From: Pseudomonas morbosilactucae | Lineage (GTDB): Bacteria > Pseudomonadota > Gammaproteobacteria > Pseudomonadales > Pseudomonadaceae | Reading direction: 5' to 3' | Length of the DNA: 54,632 nucleotides | Assembly (NCBI RefSeq): GCF_023241715.1 | Contig: NZ_JALQCW010000108.1 | Location: 1-54,632 of the forward strand | Part shown: positions 47,844-54,632 of the stretch, piece after piece | Numbering within the stretch: position 1 is the stretch's first letter | Layout: every line of letters starts with the position of its first letter | The notes under the pieces: generated by a model | Told to the model about the DNA's origin: nothing | Seen by the model: only the letters and a program-made list of their open reading frames with translations | Databases searched by the model: none | Program-made: the position numbers and the translations under genes

Positions 47844-48635
47844 GTGTCCGAAGTAAAGCGTTTTCGTGCCGATCACCGACACGTTGTAGAGACAGAATTC
47901 GACGATGCGCAATTCGTTGGTGTTGCGGACTTCGACCGCATCACCGCCGAGCGTGATGTGGCGCTGGAGCGCGAGGCTGCGTTGCAGGAAGATCTGGAGG
48001 TTTTGCGCGACGATCTGATCGTCTTCAAGAGCGCAGTATCAGCCATAGGGGAAGCGTCTAAAAAACTGGTCTTTTGTGCCAGAACCACGGGAGGAACAGC
48101 GGGGCCAGATCAGGGCTTGATGGATGCCTGCGCCGCTGTCGAAGGCGTCATCACTCTCGGCGGGATTGCCCGGGCAACCAATGAGTTCGAACAATTGACC
48201 TCCGTGCGTGACGCCCTGCAACAGCTTCTGAATGTAGCGGATGATCGCGCCGACAAAAACGCAGCGATTGCTGTTGAGTTGGCGGCTAAAGAGTGCGCTC
48301 TCGGTAAGCAGGTTATCGAACTGGAGCAACGCCACCGCGCCGAGTTCGAAGCCGGACAGGCAGCGGAACGCCGGGTTGAGGTGCTGGAGGGGTTGTTGCG
48401 TGAGGCTGTTGGTCAGGTACGTGGCGTGGTCGGTAATTGCGACGACGAATTGGCCGATCGAATCGAAGCAGTGGTGGGGCAAGGAATAGTTCCAAAACAG
48501 CATAACGCTAAGATAATGAAGCATTCCTGTAAGCACTGCGATGGCCGTGGATGGATCGACAATCTCAGGCCAGTCGGCGTGAAGGCCAGGGATTGCCCTT
48601 ACTGCAAACCGGCCGCCCCTCGTGCGCCAAACTGA
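47844..48635 (+). CDS. Coiled-coil protein with C-terminal zinc ribbon
   Basis: A 263-residue protein, GTG start at 47844 (AAGGAAA upstream). Long coiled-coil regions (about residues 27-60 and 110-190) are followed by a zinc ribbon, CKHCDGRGWIDN...CPYC, like the DnaJ cysteine repeats. This combination is frequent in Pseudomonas phage early regions (Lar-like/C4 proteins). It may scaffold a complex; function unknown. Confidence 0.6.
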   Translation: MSEVKRFRADHRHVVETEFDDAQFVGVADFDRITAERDVALEREAALQEDLEVLRDDLIVFKSAVSAIGEASKKLVFCARTTGGTAGPDQGLMDACAAVEGVITLGGIARATNEFEQLTSVRDALQQLLNVADDRADKNAAIAVELAAKECALGKQVIELEQRHRAEFEAGQAAERRVEVLEGLLREAVGQVRGVVGNCDDELADRIEAVVGQGIVPKQHNAKIMKHSCKHCDGRGWIDNLRPVGVKARDCPYCKPAAPRAPN

Positions 48636-48700
48636 ACCCAACTCCCAGCCTACTGCTGGTGTCTGCCGGCACTGGCACAACTGATTTCCTGAGGTGATTT

Positions 48701-48892
48701 ATGGATCATCAGGACGTAAGCCATATCCTTGGCCGATGCAAGATGCCACCTGGGTACAAACTGATTCAGCTGGACAGCGGTCACTTCATGTGGCGACACG
48801 AACAGAGCGACGACGAATCTGTAATCCACTGGGACAAGTGGGCGGTTTATCGCGGCGCTCATGCCGATAACAAAGTAAGGACTGAGCCATGA
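48701..48892 (+). CDS. Small hypothetical early protein
   Basis: A 63-residue protein (MDHQDVSHILGRCKMPPGYK...) with a strand-rich YKLIQLDSGHFMWRHE section. GAGGTGATTT precedes the ATG, and the stop overlaps the next start. Function unknown. Confidence 0.55.
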   Translation: MDHQDVSHILGRCKMPPGYKLIQLDSGHFMWRHEQSDDESVIHWDKWAVYRGAHADNKVRTEP

Positions 48893-49539
48893 CCACCAAC
48901 CCAACGATTGACGGCGTGCCGCTTGCTGATCTTGAGGCGGCCTTAAAGGCCGATGCAAGTCGTGGCGCAACGGCTTCTGAGCTGGTCGCAGGATGGGCCG
49001 CCATGGAAAGGCTGCGAGCCCTGCTTGATGCGCGTCACCCGTCCGAAGACGAATTAATCGCCAACGGCCTGGGCTATCCGTTTTCCAAGCAAGAGGCCGT
49101 ACAGCTGTACTACTCAGGCTTCAAGACGGAACCCATCACAGTCCTTGAGGCATGGGACGCCATCGGCCATGACATAGGATGCAACCCAAGCAAGGAGGAG
49201 CTATTGGATTCCCTGAGAAACATGGCTGCGATTTGCGATGCGCACGGCAATGACATGCCAGCCGCCCAGCCCCAGGGCGAGCCGGTGGCGTGGTCGTACA
49301 AGGTTCGCGTGCATGCCGCTGGCATAGGCCTGGTTTGGCGCGACAAGGTCGAGCACGAGGCCCCGGACACTAACGCTGTGGATGTTAAGGATTTGTCACC
49401 GCTCTACGCCGAGCAGCCCGCGCCGGTTGCGGTGGTTCTGCCGGAGCGCAAGCCTAGTTACGACCCAATAAATCATCCGGCATACCAGCACGGCTGGAAT
49501 GCCTGCCTCGACGAAGTAGCCCGCCTCAACACCAAGTAA
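48889..49539 (+). CDS. Hypothetical early protein, modular
   Basis: A 216-residue protein (MTTNPTIDGVPLADLEAALK...). Residues 1-45 are a helical part; the middle has EAWDAIGHDIGCNPSKEELLDSLRNMA; the section from about 130 (GEPVAWSYKVRVHAAGIGLVW...LSPLYAEQPAPV) resembles the small VAW...PLY domain common in phage proteins, and the end NHPAYQHGWNACLDEVARLN is another recurrent module. Function unknown. Confidence 0.6.
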   Translation: MTTNPTIDGVPLADLEAALKADASRGATASELVAGWAAMERLRALLDARHPSEDELIANGLGYPFSKQEAVQLYYSGFKTEPITVLEAWDAIGHDIGCNPSKEELLDSLRNMAAICDAHGNDMPAAQPQGEPVAWSYKVRVHAAGIGLVWRDKVEHEAPDTNAVDVKDLSPLYAEQPAPVAVVLPERKPSYDPINHPAYQHGWNACLDEVARLNTK

Positions 49540-49587
49540 CCCCTCCCCCACATTCAAGTCAGCCGCTATAGCGGCAAGGACGAAGTC

Positions 49588-49977
49588 ATGCCTGAAGAAA
49601 ACAAACAAGACCTGGGTGCAGCTGATCGCAAGCTACTCATTCAGGCCGCGCACTCCGCCCGTATCGATATCGAACCGTGCACCTGCAGCGATCCTAAGTG
49701 GCCTTTCCGGCTGGCTGGCAAGTCCGGTGTCCGTGGACACTGGAACCCGCTCATCAACGACGGGGATGCGCTGCGCTTGGCGGTGGTCATGGGCCGCATG
49801 GAGCGCCTAGGCGTGGCAATCCACATCGTCGAGCCGTTCGACGGCGACACCGGGCCTTACACCTGCGTGGACGCTGAGCGGTTCGGTGAACACACCATGT
49901 ACCACCACGCCGATCCGTTCGGGGCAACTCGCCGCGCAATCGTCGAAGCCGCAGCTGAAATCGGGAGAAGGTCATGA
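49588..49977 (+). CDS. Hypothetical early protein
   Basis: A 129-residue protein (MPEENKQDLGAADRKLLIQA...) with an FRLAGKSGVRGHWNPLINDGDALRLAVVMG core that resembles small alpha/beta phage domains. CGGCAAGGA precedes the start and the stop overlaps the next gene. Function unknown. Confidence 0.6.
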   Translation: MPEENKQDLGAADRKLLIQAAHSARIDIEPCTCSDPKWPFRLAGKSGVRGHWNPLINDGDALRLAVVMGRMERLGVAIHIVEPFDGDTGPYTCVDAERFGEHTMYHHADPFGATRRAIVEAAAEIGRRS

Positions 49978-50375
49978 GCCGGAGCGGATACAGCGACGAT
50001 TGTGGTGGTTGGGATCTGATCTGCTGGCGGGGCGCTGTGAATTCGGCGCTCAGGGGAAAGCGCGGACAGGCGTTCCTGGTCGAGTTGCGCGATGCTCTCG
50101 ACGCCATGCCTGAAAAGCGCCTGGTGGCAGACACGCTCGAAGCAGACGGCCAGTTCTGCACCCTCGGCGCTCTCGGTGCAAAGCGCGGGGTGGACATGAG
50201 CACCATCGATGCGCATTGCCGAGAGACGGTGTCGGAAGCTTTCGGAATTGCGCCAGCTATGGCCGCCGAAGTCGTGTTCGAGAACGACGAATGTGGATGG
50301 AACGAAACCCCAGAGCAGCGCTGGCAGCGGATGCGGAAATGGATCGACAGCCATATCAAGCAGGTGACGCCATGA
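49974..50375 (+). CDS. Hypothetical early protein
   Basis: A 133-residue protein (MSRSGYSDDCGGWDLICWRG...) with GKRGQAFLVELRDALDAMPEKRL and a Trp-rich end (CGWNETPEQRWQRMRKWID). This is a recognisable conserved family in phages and islands with unknown function. A tiny 18-codon frame (50372-50428) follows it with overlapping ends. Confidence 0.6.
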   Translation: MSRSGYSDDCGGWDLICWRGAVNSALRGKRGQAFLVELRDALDAMPEKRLVADTLEADGQFCTLGALGAKRGVDMSTIDAHCRETVSEAFGIAPAMAAEVVFENDECGWNETPEQRWQRMRKWIDSHIKQVTP

Positions 50376-50424
50376 TCGCCACCCTCTGGTTCGCCTACGT
50401 CTTCATCTACAAGGGGCCAAGGCC

Positions 50425-50753
50425 ATGAGCCATATGGTCAGCGTTAGAACCGAAGATCTGGCCGCCCCGCCCTTGGCTGGGCCGTAGAGTCAATCGAAGG
50501 TTCACCGTCACCGGCGGCCGGCCAACTGCAACTGGCCTTCTGTGCGCCACCGGTGGACGACGCACAGTGCGAGCGCCTGGTCGCCAAGTACGCCGTGTGG
50601 GTCGAGCCCGGCCACGCCGTCAACTGGGTGGCCGACACGAAGCGCGATCCATTTCAGCGCGCTCACGGCGAGACGCGAGCGATTGCGGTGTGCCGTGCCG
50701 TACTGGCGGTAGCCATCGGCAAGACCTGCAGCGTCCCCGCCGAACTCGTTTAA
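50425..50753 (+). pseudogene. NinX/DUF2591-like gene with frameshift and internal loss
   Basis: ATG 50425 encodes MSHMVSVRTEDLAAPPLAGP and stops at a TAG. Restoring one G at about 50463 gives DLAGPALGWAVESIEG, the start of NinX-type DUF2591 proteins, and leads into the long frame ending ICV-like AIAVCRAVLAVAIGKTCSVP AELV at TAA 50751-50753. The middle of the family (about 30-40 residues) seems absent. It is broken in this prophage, or the base is a sequencing error. Confidence 0.6.
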
Positions 50754-50802
50754 CCCCAATCCCCCTACATGCCTGCCGGTGAGCGGCGGGCGAGGTATTC
50801 CT

Positions 50803-51342
50803 ATGTCAGCAATTCAGCGTTTCCACGAAGCAGCCAACGACGCACTGGTCAAACTCAGCGAGTACTGCCTGCCGGGCGCCAAGCTTGCTCTGGTCATTGT
50901 CACGCCCGGCGAGCCAGAGCGGGACATCGTCCTTGAAGATAAAGGCCTGGATAAAAACGAGGTGGTCAGCGCCCTGCGCCGGCGCGGCCTGAGCATCGAC
51001 GGCGACAACGCCTACAAGCGCGACCTGTGCGACTCAATCGTCGGAGCCATCGCCTTTGGCGCTCAAAACACCAACCCGCCACCGGTGGATCATTGGGGGC
51101 AGCGGTTCTGGGATATCGGCCGGGAGGAACGCGCCAGCAGCGAGCAACTGCTGAAGGCACTAATAGCGCTAACCCAGGTGGCAGGCGAATGCGAGCAGAT
51201 CGCCAGCAACTACAGCGGCACCATCGACGGAATCTTCGAACACGGCGGCGACGATCACGAAGACCCGAGCTGCGCGATCTTCCACCGCCTGTACTACGCC
51301 ATGTTCGACGCGCGGGCCGCAATCAAGAAAGCCACCGCCTAA
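50803..51342 (+). CDS. Hypothetical early protein
   Basis: A 179-residue protein starting MSAIQRFHEAANDALVKLSE at 50803 (GCGAGGTATTCC upstream). Residues 20-50 form a beta hairpin (KLALVIVTPGEPERDIVLED), followed by a helix pair and an acidic EHGGDDHEDPSCAIFHRL segment. Next to the xis-int pair. Function unknown. Confidence 0.55.
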   Translation: MSAIQRFHEAANDALVKLSEYCLPGAKLALVIVTPGEPERDIVLEDKGLDKNEVVSALRRRGLSIDGDNAYKRDLCDSIVGAIAFGAQNTNPPPVDHWGQRFWDIGREERASSEQLLKALIALTQVAGECEQIASNYSGTIDGIFEHGGDDHEDPSCAIFHRLYYAMFDARAAIKKATA

Positions 51343-51380
51343 CCCACCTTCTGCCGCCCAGCGCGGCGCGGAGCATCATC

Positions 51381-51614
51381 ATGGCAAAAGTTCTGGCCCA
51401 GATTACGGTCAAGCTGCCGCGCCTCATGGAGGCCGGCGAATACAGGAAGTTGCGGTACGTCGGCGGAAAGCCGAGCCTGCAGCAGTTGAAAAAATGGATT
51501 GAGGAAGGCGAAGTGATCGGAGAGGTAAAAGGCGGGATGTATTTCGTCGATGTACAAGCGGCGGTGATGGGATCGAATGACCCGCTGCTGGCCAAGATGC
51601 TGGAGCTCGACTGA
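51381..51614 (+). CDS. xis: Excisionase-like protein
   Basis: A 77-residue protein starting MAKVLAQITVKLPRLMEAGE at 51381, with YVGGKPSLQQLKKWIEEGEVIGEVKGGMYFVDV, a winged-helix form of phage excisionase. It overlaps the integrase start (TGATG), the usual xis-int order. It would bend att DNA for excision. A longer open frame to 51027 runs across the previous gene and is rejected. Confidence 0.75.
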   Translation: MAKVLAQITVKLPRLMEAGEYRKLRYVGGKPSLQQLKKWIEEGEVIGEVKGGMYFVDVQAAVMGSNDPLLAKMLELD

Positions 51615-52750
51615 TGGCTGCCCGGCCCCGCACGCTGCAAAACAGAAAGCTGCCGCCGAACCTTTACCCGAACGGGAAGTATTGGCGGTACCGCAACCCG
51701 GTCACCGGCGTGATGACCAGCATCAACCGCCCACTGGAGGAGGCAATCAAGCTGGCCCGGGCGGCCAACCTAAAATTCGCCGAGCTGGTCGTCGATGACG
51801 GCTCGCTGCTGGCCGTGCTGACCGGCGACCGCCTACCAATCGTGAGCAACCTGCTGACACGCTTCGAAGAAGAGTGGCTACCAGACCGTTCATACGCGGC
51901 GCGCACCTTGGAGGAAATCAAGTTCAAGCTAGTGCGCTACCGGCAGGATCTGGGCGACCGCCTGATCGGACAACTGGATGTGCTGGCCATGGCCGAGTAC
52001 CTGGATAACTTCAGCAACAACGCCTACACGAAGCACCGCGGGCTGTGGGTGCAGATCTTCGCCTTCGCGGTGGCCAAGGGTCTGGCCGAACGCAACAACG
52101 CCGAACTCACACTGGTGAAGAAGGAGGCCGAGAAGAAGCGCCAGCGCCACACGCTCGACGGCTTGAAGCTGATCATCGATGCCGCGACAACGCCTCCATG
52201 GCTGAAGCGGGCAATCCGCCTCGCGCTGGCCAGCCTTCAGCGCCGGGACGATATTGTCACCTGGTTGAAGTCAGCCGCCGACATGGAAAAGAACACGCTC
52301 ACCGTGTCGCCGGGGAAAACCCAAGGCTACGAAAACCCTGTGCACCTTAAGATCACCATGGGCACCGCGCTGCGGGAGGTGGTCGGGGAGTGCCTGCGAT
52401 CGCCGCTCGCATCACCCTACCTGATTCACTACAAGCCCAAGGCGCGCCGGCGGGAACAGATCGATGCCAAGGACCACTGGACGTCCGTGACGCCGGACTA
52501 CTTGACCAAGGAGTTCAGAAAGGCCAGGGACGCCGCGCACGCCTACGACCATGTTCCGGCTGGCGAGCGCCCCACTTTTCACGAGATCCGCGCATTGGGC
52601 GCTTGGCTGTACGAGCAGCAGAAATTCCCACAGGAGTACATCCAGGCGCTCATGGGTCACGCGGACGAGAAGATGACGAAGCACTATCAGGAAGGGCACG
52701 ACGAAAAGAAGATCGAGTACGTGGAGGTGGGTGCCGATTTGGCGTTCTGA
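51614..52750 (+). CDS. int: Tyrosine integrase
   Basis: A 378-residue lambda-type integrase. It has an N-terminal arm-binding domain (PNGKYWRYRNPVTG), a core-binding part, and the catalytic residues Arg210 or Arg211 (SLQRRDDIV), His323 and Arg326 (FHEIRALGAWLYEQQ), His349 (ALMGHADEKM) and the nucleophile Tyr358 (TKHYQEGHD). It lies 45 bases from attR with its C-terminus toward the site. It integrates the phage into tRNA-Val. Confidence 0.93.
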   Translation: MAARPRTLQNRKLPPNLYPNGKYWRYRNPVTGVMTSINRPLEEAIKLARAANLKFAELVVDDGSLLAVLTGDRLPIVSNLLTRFEEEWLPDRSYAARTLEEIKFKLVRYRQDLGDRLIGQLDVLAMAEYLDNFSNNAYTKHRGLWVQIFAFAVAKGLAERNNAELTLVKKEAEKKRQRHTLDGLKLIIDAATTPPWLKRAIRLALASLQRRDDIVTWLKSAADMEKNTLTVSPGKTQGYENPVHLKITMGTALREVVGECLRSPLASPYLIHYKPKARRREQIDAKDHWTSVTPDYLTKEFRKARDAAHAYDHVPAGERPTFHEIRALGAWLYEQQKFPQEYIQALMGHADEKMTKHYQEGHDEKKIEYVEVGADLAF

Positions 52751-52758
52751 GGTGGGAG

Positions 52759-52789
52759 TTTTGCAAAAGTTTTGCAAAAGTTTTGCAAA
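52759..52789. repeat. 11-bp tandem repeats beside attR, candidate Int arm sites
   Basis: TTTTGCAAAAG is repeated nearly three times in tandem (52759-52769, 52770-52780, 52781-52789 partial), between the int stop and attR. Each unit is a palindrome (TTTTGCAAAA), and the 11-base spacing is about one helical turn. An arm-type integrase or Xis binding array is the most likely role. Confidence 0.5.
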
Positions 52790-52795
52790 TAGCAG

Positions 52796-52908
52796 ACAAC
52801 AAAAAAGGGCCCACCTTTCGGTGGGCCCTTCTAGACCGCCCAGCAGAGCGGATTTTGTTTGGTAGGCGCGATTGGACTCGAACCAACGACCCCCACCATG
52901 TCAAGGTG
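52796..52908. repeat. attR: tRNA-Val 3' end supplied by the phage
   Basis: Counterpart of attL 5551-5663. This copy completes the functional tRNA: it contains the 3' half of the tRNA and its terminator. Compared with attL it has GGG for TGG at the stem base and GTGGG for GTGAG, giving a perfect terminator stem. Right of 52908 the host tRNA 5' half continues. Confidence 0.95.
52801..52828 (-). terminator. Terminator of tRNA-Val
   Basis: On the minus strand, GGGCCCACC-GAAA-GGTGGGCCC (9-bp perfect stem) is followed by TTTTTT. It lies 31 bases after the CCA end. Confidence 0.85.
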
Positions 52909-52936
52909 GTGCTCTAACCAACTGAGCTACGTGCCT
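52860..52936 (-). tRNA. tRNA-Val (anticodon GAC)
   Basis: The reverse complement reads AGGCACGTAGCTCAGTTGGT..., with anticodon stem/loop CCACC-TTGACAT-GGTGG (anticodon GAC), T-arm CGTTGG-TTCGAGT-CCAATCG and an encoded CCA. The acceptor stem has one A5-C68 mismatch (AGGCACG against CGCGCCT), since the 3' strand comes from the phage-borne copy. The 5' half and promoter are host DNA. It is the prophage integration target. Confidence 0.93.
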
Positions 52937-52949
52937 GCTGTGAGGCGGC

Positions 52950-52977
52950 ATTCTACGGAATTTCGGAGGGGTGTCAA
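52950..52977 (-). promoter_or_regulatory. Sigma-70 promoter of tRNA-Val
   Basis: On the minus strand, TTGACA (52977-52972) and TAGAAT (52955-52950) are 16 bases apart; initiation would fall about 6 bases before the tRNA 5' end. It is on the host side, so the tRNA remains expressed after integration. Confidence 0.85.
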
Positions 52978-53119
52978 CACCTTTTTTGCAGCTAAGCCTA
53001 TGAATATGCAAATTTTTTAATTTCGCCATAGCAACCACGGCTTTGCACCGGCTGGCAGCGGATTTTCAACTCAGGTAGCATCGGCGCACTCGTAAAATAT
53101 ATTAAACAGAGGTCGCAGG

Positions 53120-54403
53120 ATGGCGAATATTTCCTACCCAGAATCCTACTACGCCGCATCGGCCAATGCGGCTCCGGCACGGCCATCCCTGCAAGATGAT
53201 GTCGAGACAGATGTCTGCGTAATCGGCGCCGGATACACGGGCCTTTCCAGCGCGCTATTCCTGCTAGAGAACGGCTTTCGCGTCACCGTACTGGAAGCCG
53301 CCAAGGTCGGCTTTGGCGCCTCGGGACGTAATGGTGGGCAAATCGTCAACAGTTACAGCCGCGACATTGATGTGATTGAACGCAGCGTCGGGGCCAAGCA
53401 GGCACAACTGCTGGGCCAGATGGCCTTCGAGGGAGGCCGGATCATTCGCGAGCGCGTGAATAAATATCAGATCCAATGCGACCTGAAGGACGGCGGTGTA
53501 TTCGCCGCCCTGACCAGCAAGCAGATGGGCCACCTGGAGTCACAGAGGCGCCTGTGGGAGCGCTATGGCCACACCCAGCTGGAACTGCTGGATCAGCGCC
53601 GCATTCGCGAGGTCGTGGCTTGTGATCAATACCTGGGCGGCATGCTCGACATGAGCGGTGGCCACATCCACCCATTGAACCTGGCACTGGGCGAAGCGGC
53701 AGCAGTGGAATCACTGGGCGGCCGTATTTACGAACAATCCCCCGCCGTGCGCATTGAACGCAGTGCCAACCCGGTGGTGCATACGCCTCAAGGCAAAGTA
53801 CGAGCCAAGTTCATCATCGTTGCGGGCAACGCCTATCTCGGCAACCTGGTGCCGGAGCTGGCAGCCAAATCCATGCCTTGCGGCACCCAGGTCATCACCA
53901 CCGAGCCCCTGGGCGATGAACTTGCAAACAGCCTCCTGCCACAGGATTACTGCGTCGAAGACTGCAATTACCTACTGGATTACTACCGGCTTACCGGCGA
54001 CAAGCGCCTGATTTTCGGCGGCGGCGTAGTCTATGGCGCGCGGGACCCAGCCAATATCGAGGCGATCATCCGACCCAAGATGCTCAAAGCCTTCCCCCAA
54101 CTCAAGAACGTCAAGATCGACTACGCCTGGACCGGCAACTTCCTGCTGACGCTGTCCCGCCTGCCGCAGGTCGGACGCCTGGGCGACAACATCTACTACT
54201 CCCAAGGCTGCAGCGGCCACGGCGTGACCTACACCCACCTGGCCGGCAAGGTACTGGCAGAGGCCCTGCGCGGCCAGGCAGAACGCTTTGACGCCTTTGC
54301 CGACCTACCCCACTACCCCTTCCCTGGCGGCCAACTGCTGCGCACGCCGTTTGCAGCGCTGGGGGCTTGGTACTACGGGCTTCGGGATAAGCTGGGCTTC
54401 TGA
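53120..54403 (+). CDS. puuB: Gamma-glutamylputrescine oxidase (FAD-dependent)
   Basis: A 427-residue flavoprotein of the DAO family. The N-terminal dinucleotide-binding motif is VCVIGAGYTGLSSALFLLENGFRVTVLEA, followed by GFGASGRNGGQI. C-terminal YAWTGNFLLTLSRLPQVGRL and YSQGCSGHGVTYTHLAGKVLAE complete the fold. It matches PuuB, which oxidises gamma-glutamylputrescine in putrescine breakdown in the cytoplasm. AGGTCGCAGG precedes the start. A monocistronic host gene next to the prophage; a related amine oxidase is the alternative. Confidence 0.85.
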   Translation: MANISYPESYYAASANAAPARPSLQDDVETDVCVIGAGYTGLSSALFLLENGFRVTVLEAAKVGFGASGRNGGQIVNSYSRDIDVIERSVGAKQAQLLGQMAFEGGRIIRERVNKYQIQCDLKDGGVFAALTSKQMGHLESQRRLWERYGHTQLELLDQRRIREVVACDQYLGGMLDMSGGHIHPLNLALGEAAAVESLGGRIYEQSPAVRIERSANPVVHTPQGKVRAKFIIVAGNAYLGNLVPELAAKSMPCGTQVITTEPLGDELANSLLPQDYCVEDCNYLLDYYRLTGDKRLIFGGGVVYGARDPANIEAIIRPKMLKAFPQLKNVKIDYAWTGNFLLTLSRLPQVGRLGDNIYYSQGCSGHGVTYTHLAGKVLAEALRGQAERFDAFADLPHYPFPGGQLLRTPFAALGAWYYGLRDKLGF

Positions 54404-54412
54404 CGCCCGCCT

Positions 54413-54490
54413 TGTAGGAGCCGGCTTGCCGGCGATCGCTTCGACTCGGTCCATCGTTGTTAGACCGAGGCCCCCGCATCGCCGGCAAGC
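54413..54490. repeat. REP-like inverted pair
   Basis: GCTTGCCGGCGAT (54424-54436) and ATCGCCGGCAAGC (54478-54490) face each other around a second inverted pair (GACTCGGTC / GACCGAGGC). The GTAGGAGCCGGCTTGCCGGCGA start is typical of Pseudomonas REP doublets. Confidence 0.8.
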
Positions 54491-54511
54491 AAAAACCCAA
54501 ATTTCAGACAC

Positions 54512-54541
54512 AAAAAACCCCGGCCTCTCGACCAGGGTCTT
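54512..54541 (-). terminator. Terminator, probably of tRNA-Asp
   Basis: On the minus strand, ACCCTGGTC-GAGA-GGCCGGGGT is followed by TTTTTTG. It is about 70 bases after the tRNA-Asp CCA end. Confidence 0.65.
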
Positions 54542-54613
54542 TGCTATCGATCCAAGCAAGCCCAAAGCTTGTCTTGGCGCTCTCAGGGTGTTCAGTGAAC
54601 CCTGGAACAGATA

Positions 54614-54632
54614 TGGCGCAGCGGACGGGACT
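54614..54632 (-). tRNA. 3' end of tRNA-Asp (partial)
   Basis: The reverse complement of the last 19 bases, AGTCCCGTCCGCTGCGCCA, matches the T-stem end, acceptor strand and CCA of Pseudomonas tRNA-Asp(GTC). The rest lies outside the window. A tRNA-Asp next to tRNA-Val is a familiar Pseudomonas pairing. Confidence 0.7.

Overview
The window is chromosomal DNA of a Pseudomonas, most likely of the fluorescens complex: an RsmE-type CsrA protein, a REP-like inverted pair, a gamma-glutamylputrescine oxidase and Pseudomonas-like tRNA-Val/tRNA-Asp genes. It carries one nearly complete 47-kb prophage. The phage sits in the 3' end of a tRNA-Val(GAC) gene. A 113-bp duplication with two mismatches (84 bp identical at the tRNA side) marks attL (5551-5663) and attR (52796-52908). 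The tRNA promoter and 5' half lie on the host side at the right.

Host left flank (1-5550): the end of a DUF1654-like gene, a secreted endonuclease I, a SPOR-domain lipoprotein, rsmE, a small lipoprotein, an rtcB2-prfH RNA-repair operon preceded by a possible 13-codon leader peptide, and a hexapeptide-repeat acyltransferase. Host right flank (52937-54632): puuB, a REP-like pair and the 3' end of tRNA-Asp.

Prophage late region (6187-29739, minus strand): a contractile-tail (myovirus) virion module. In transcription order it holds a holin pair, a metallopeptidase, small and large terminase subunits, a DUF1073 portal fused to a 2H-phosphoesterase (Acb1-like) domain, a head morphogenesis protein, a DUF2213 protease with a nested scaffold, a cement protein, a DUF2184 capsid protein, connectors, sheath, tube, chaperone, tape measure, hub with a lytic transglycosylase domain, spike, baseplate, fibre, endolysin and Rz/Rz1. 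The endolysin 5' end is frameshifted. At the left end, two LexA-box-like sites precede a small coiled-coil gene.

Prophage early-right region (30011-35595, minus strand): cro, a Rha antirepressor, an O-like replication protein containing tandem repeats (a possible origin), NinB-like and NinG genes, and a last gene placed like a late regulator just ahead of tandem terminators. The switch is cro / cI with TTTATC-N5-GATAAA operators over PR (about 35625-35691) and PL (about 37751-37794). A foreign-looking FkbM methyltransferase lies between cI and PL and ends at its own terminator.

Prophage early-left region (38152-52750, plus strand): many small unknown genes, a recombination pair (annealing-protein candidate and Gp157), xis and int. 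Embedded in it is the main discovery, a diversity-generating retroelement (DGR). It has an Avd-like gene, a template repeat (TR, 46599-46702), a DGR-type reverse transcriptase and three target genes with variable repeats VR1 (39271-39374), VR2 (44694-44796) and VR3 (45388-45487). Every one of the 44 TR/VR differences I counted falls on a template adenine. An HNH endonuclease gene is inserted between the third target and avd. Unlike the classical phage DGR, the targets are in the early operon, away from tail genes, and carry no evident secretion signal.
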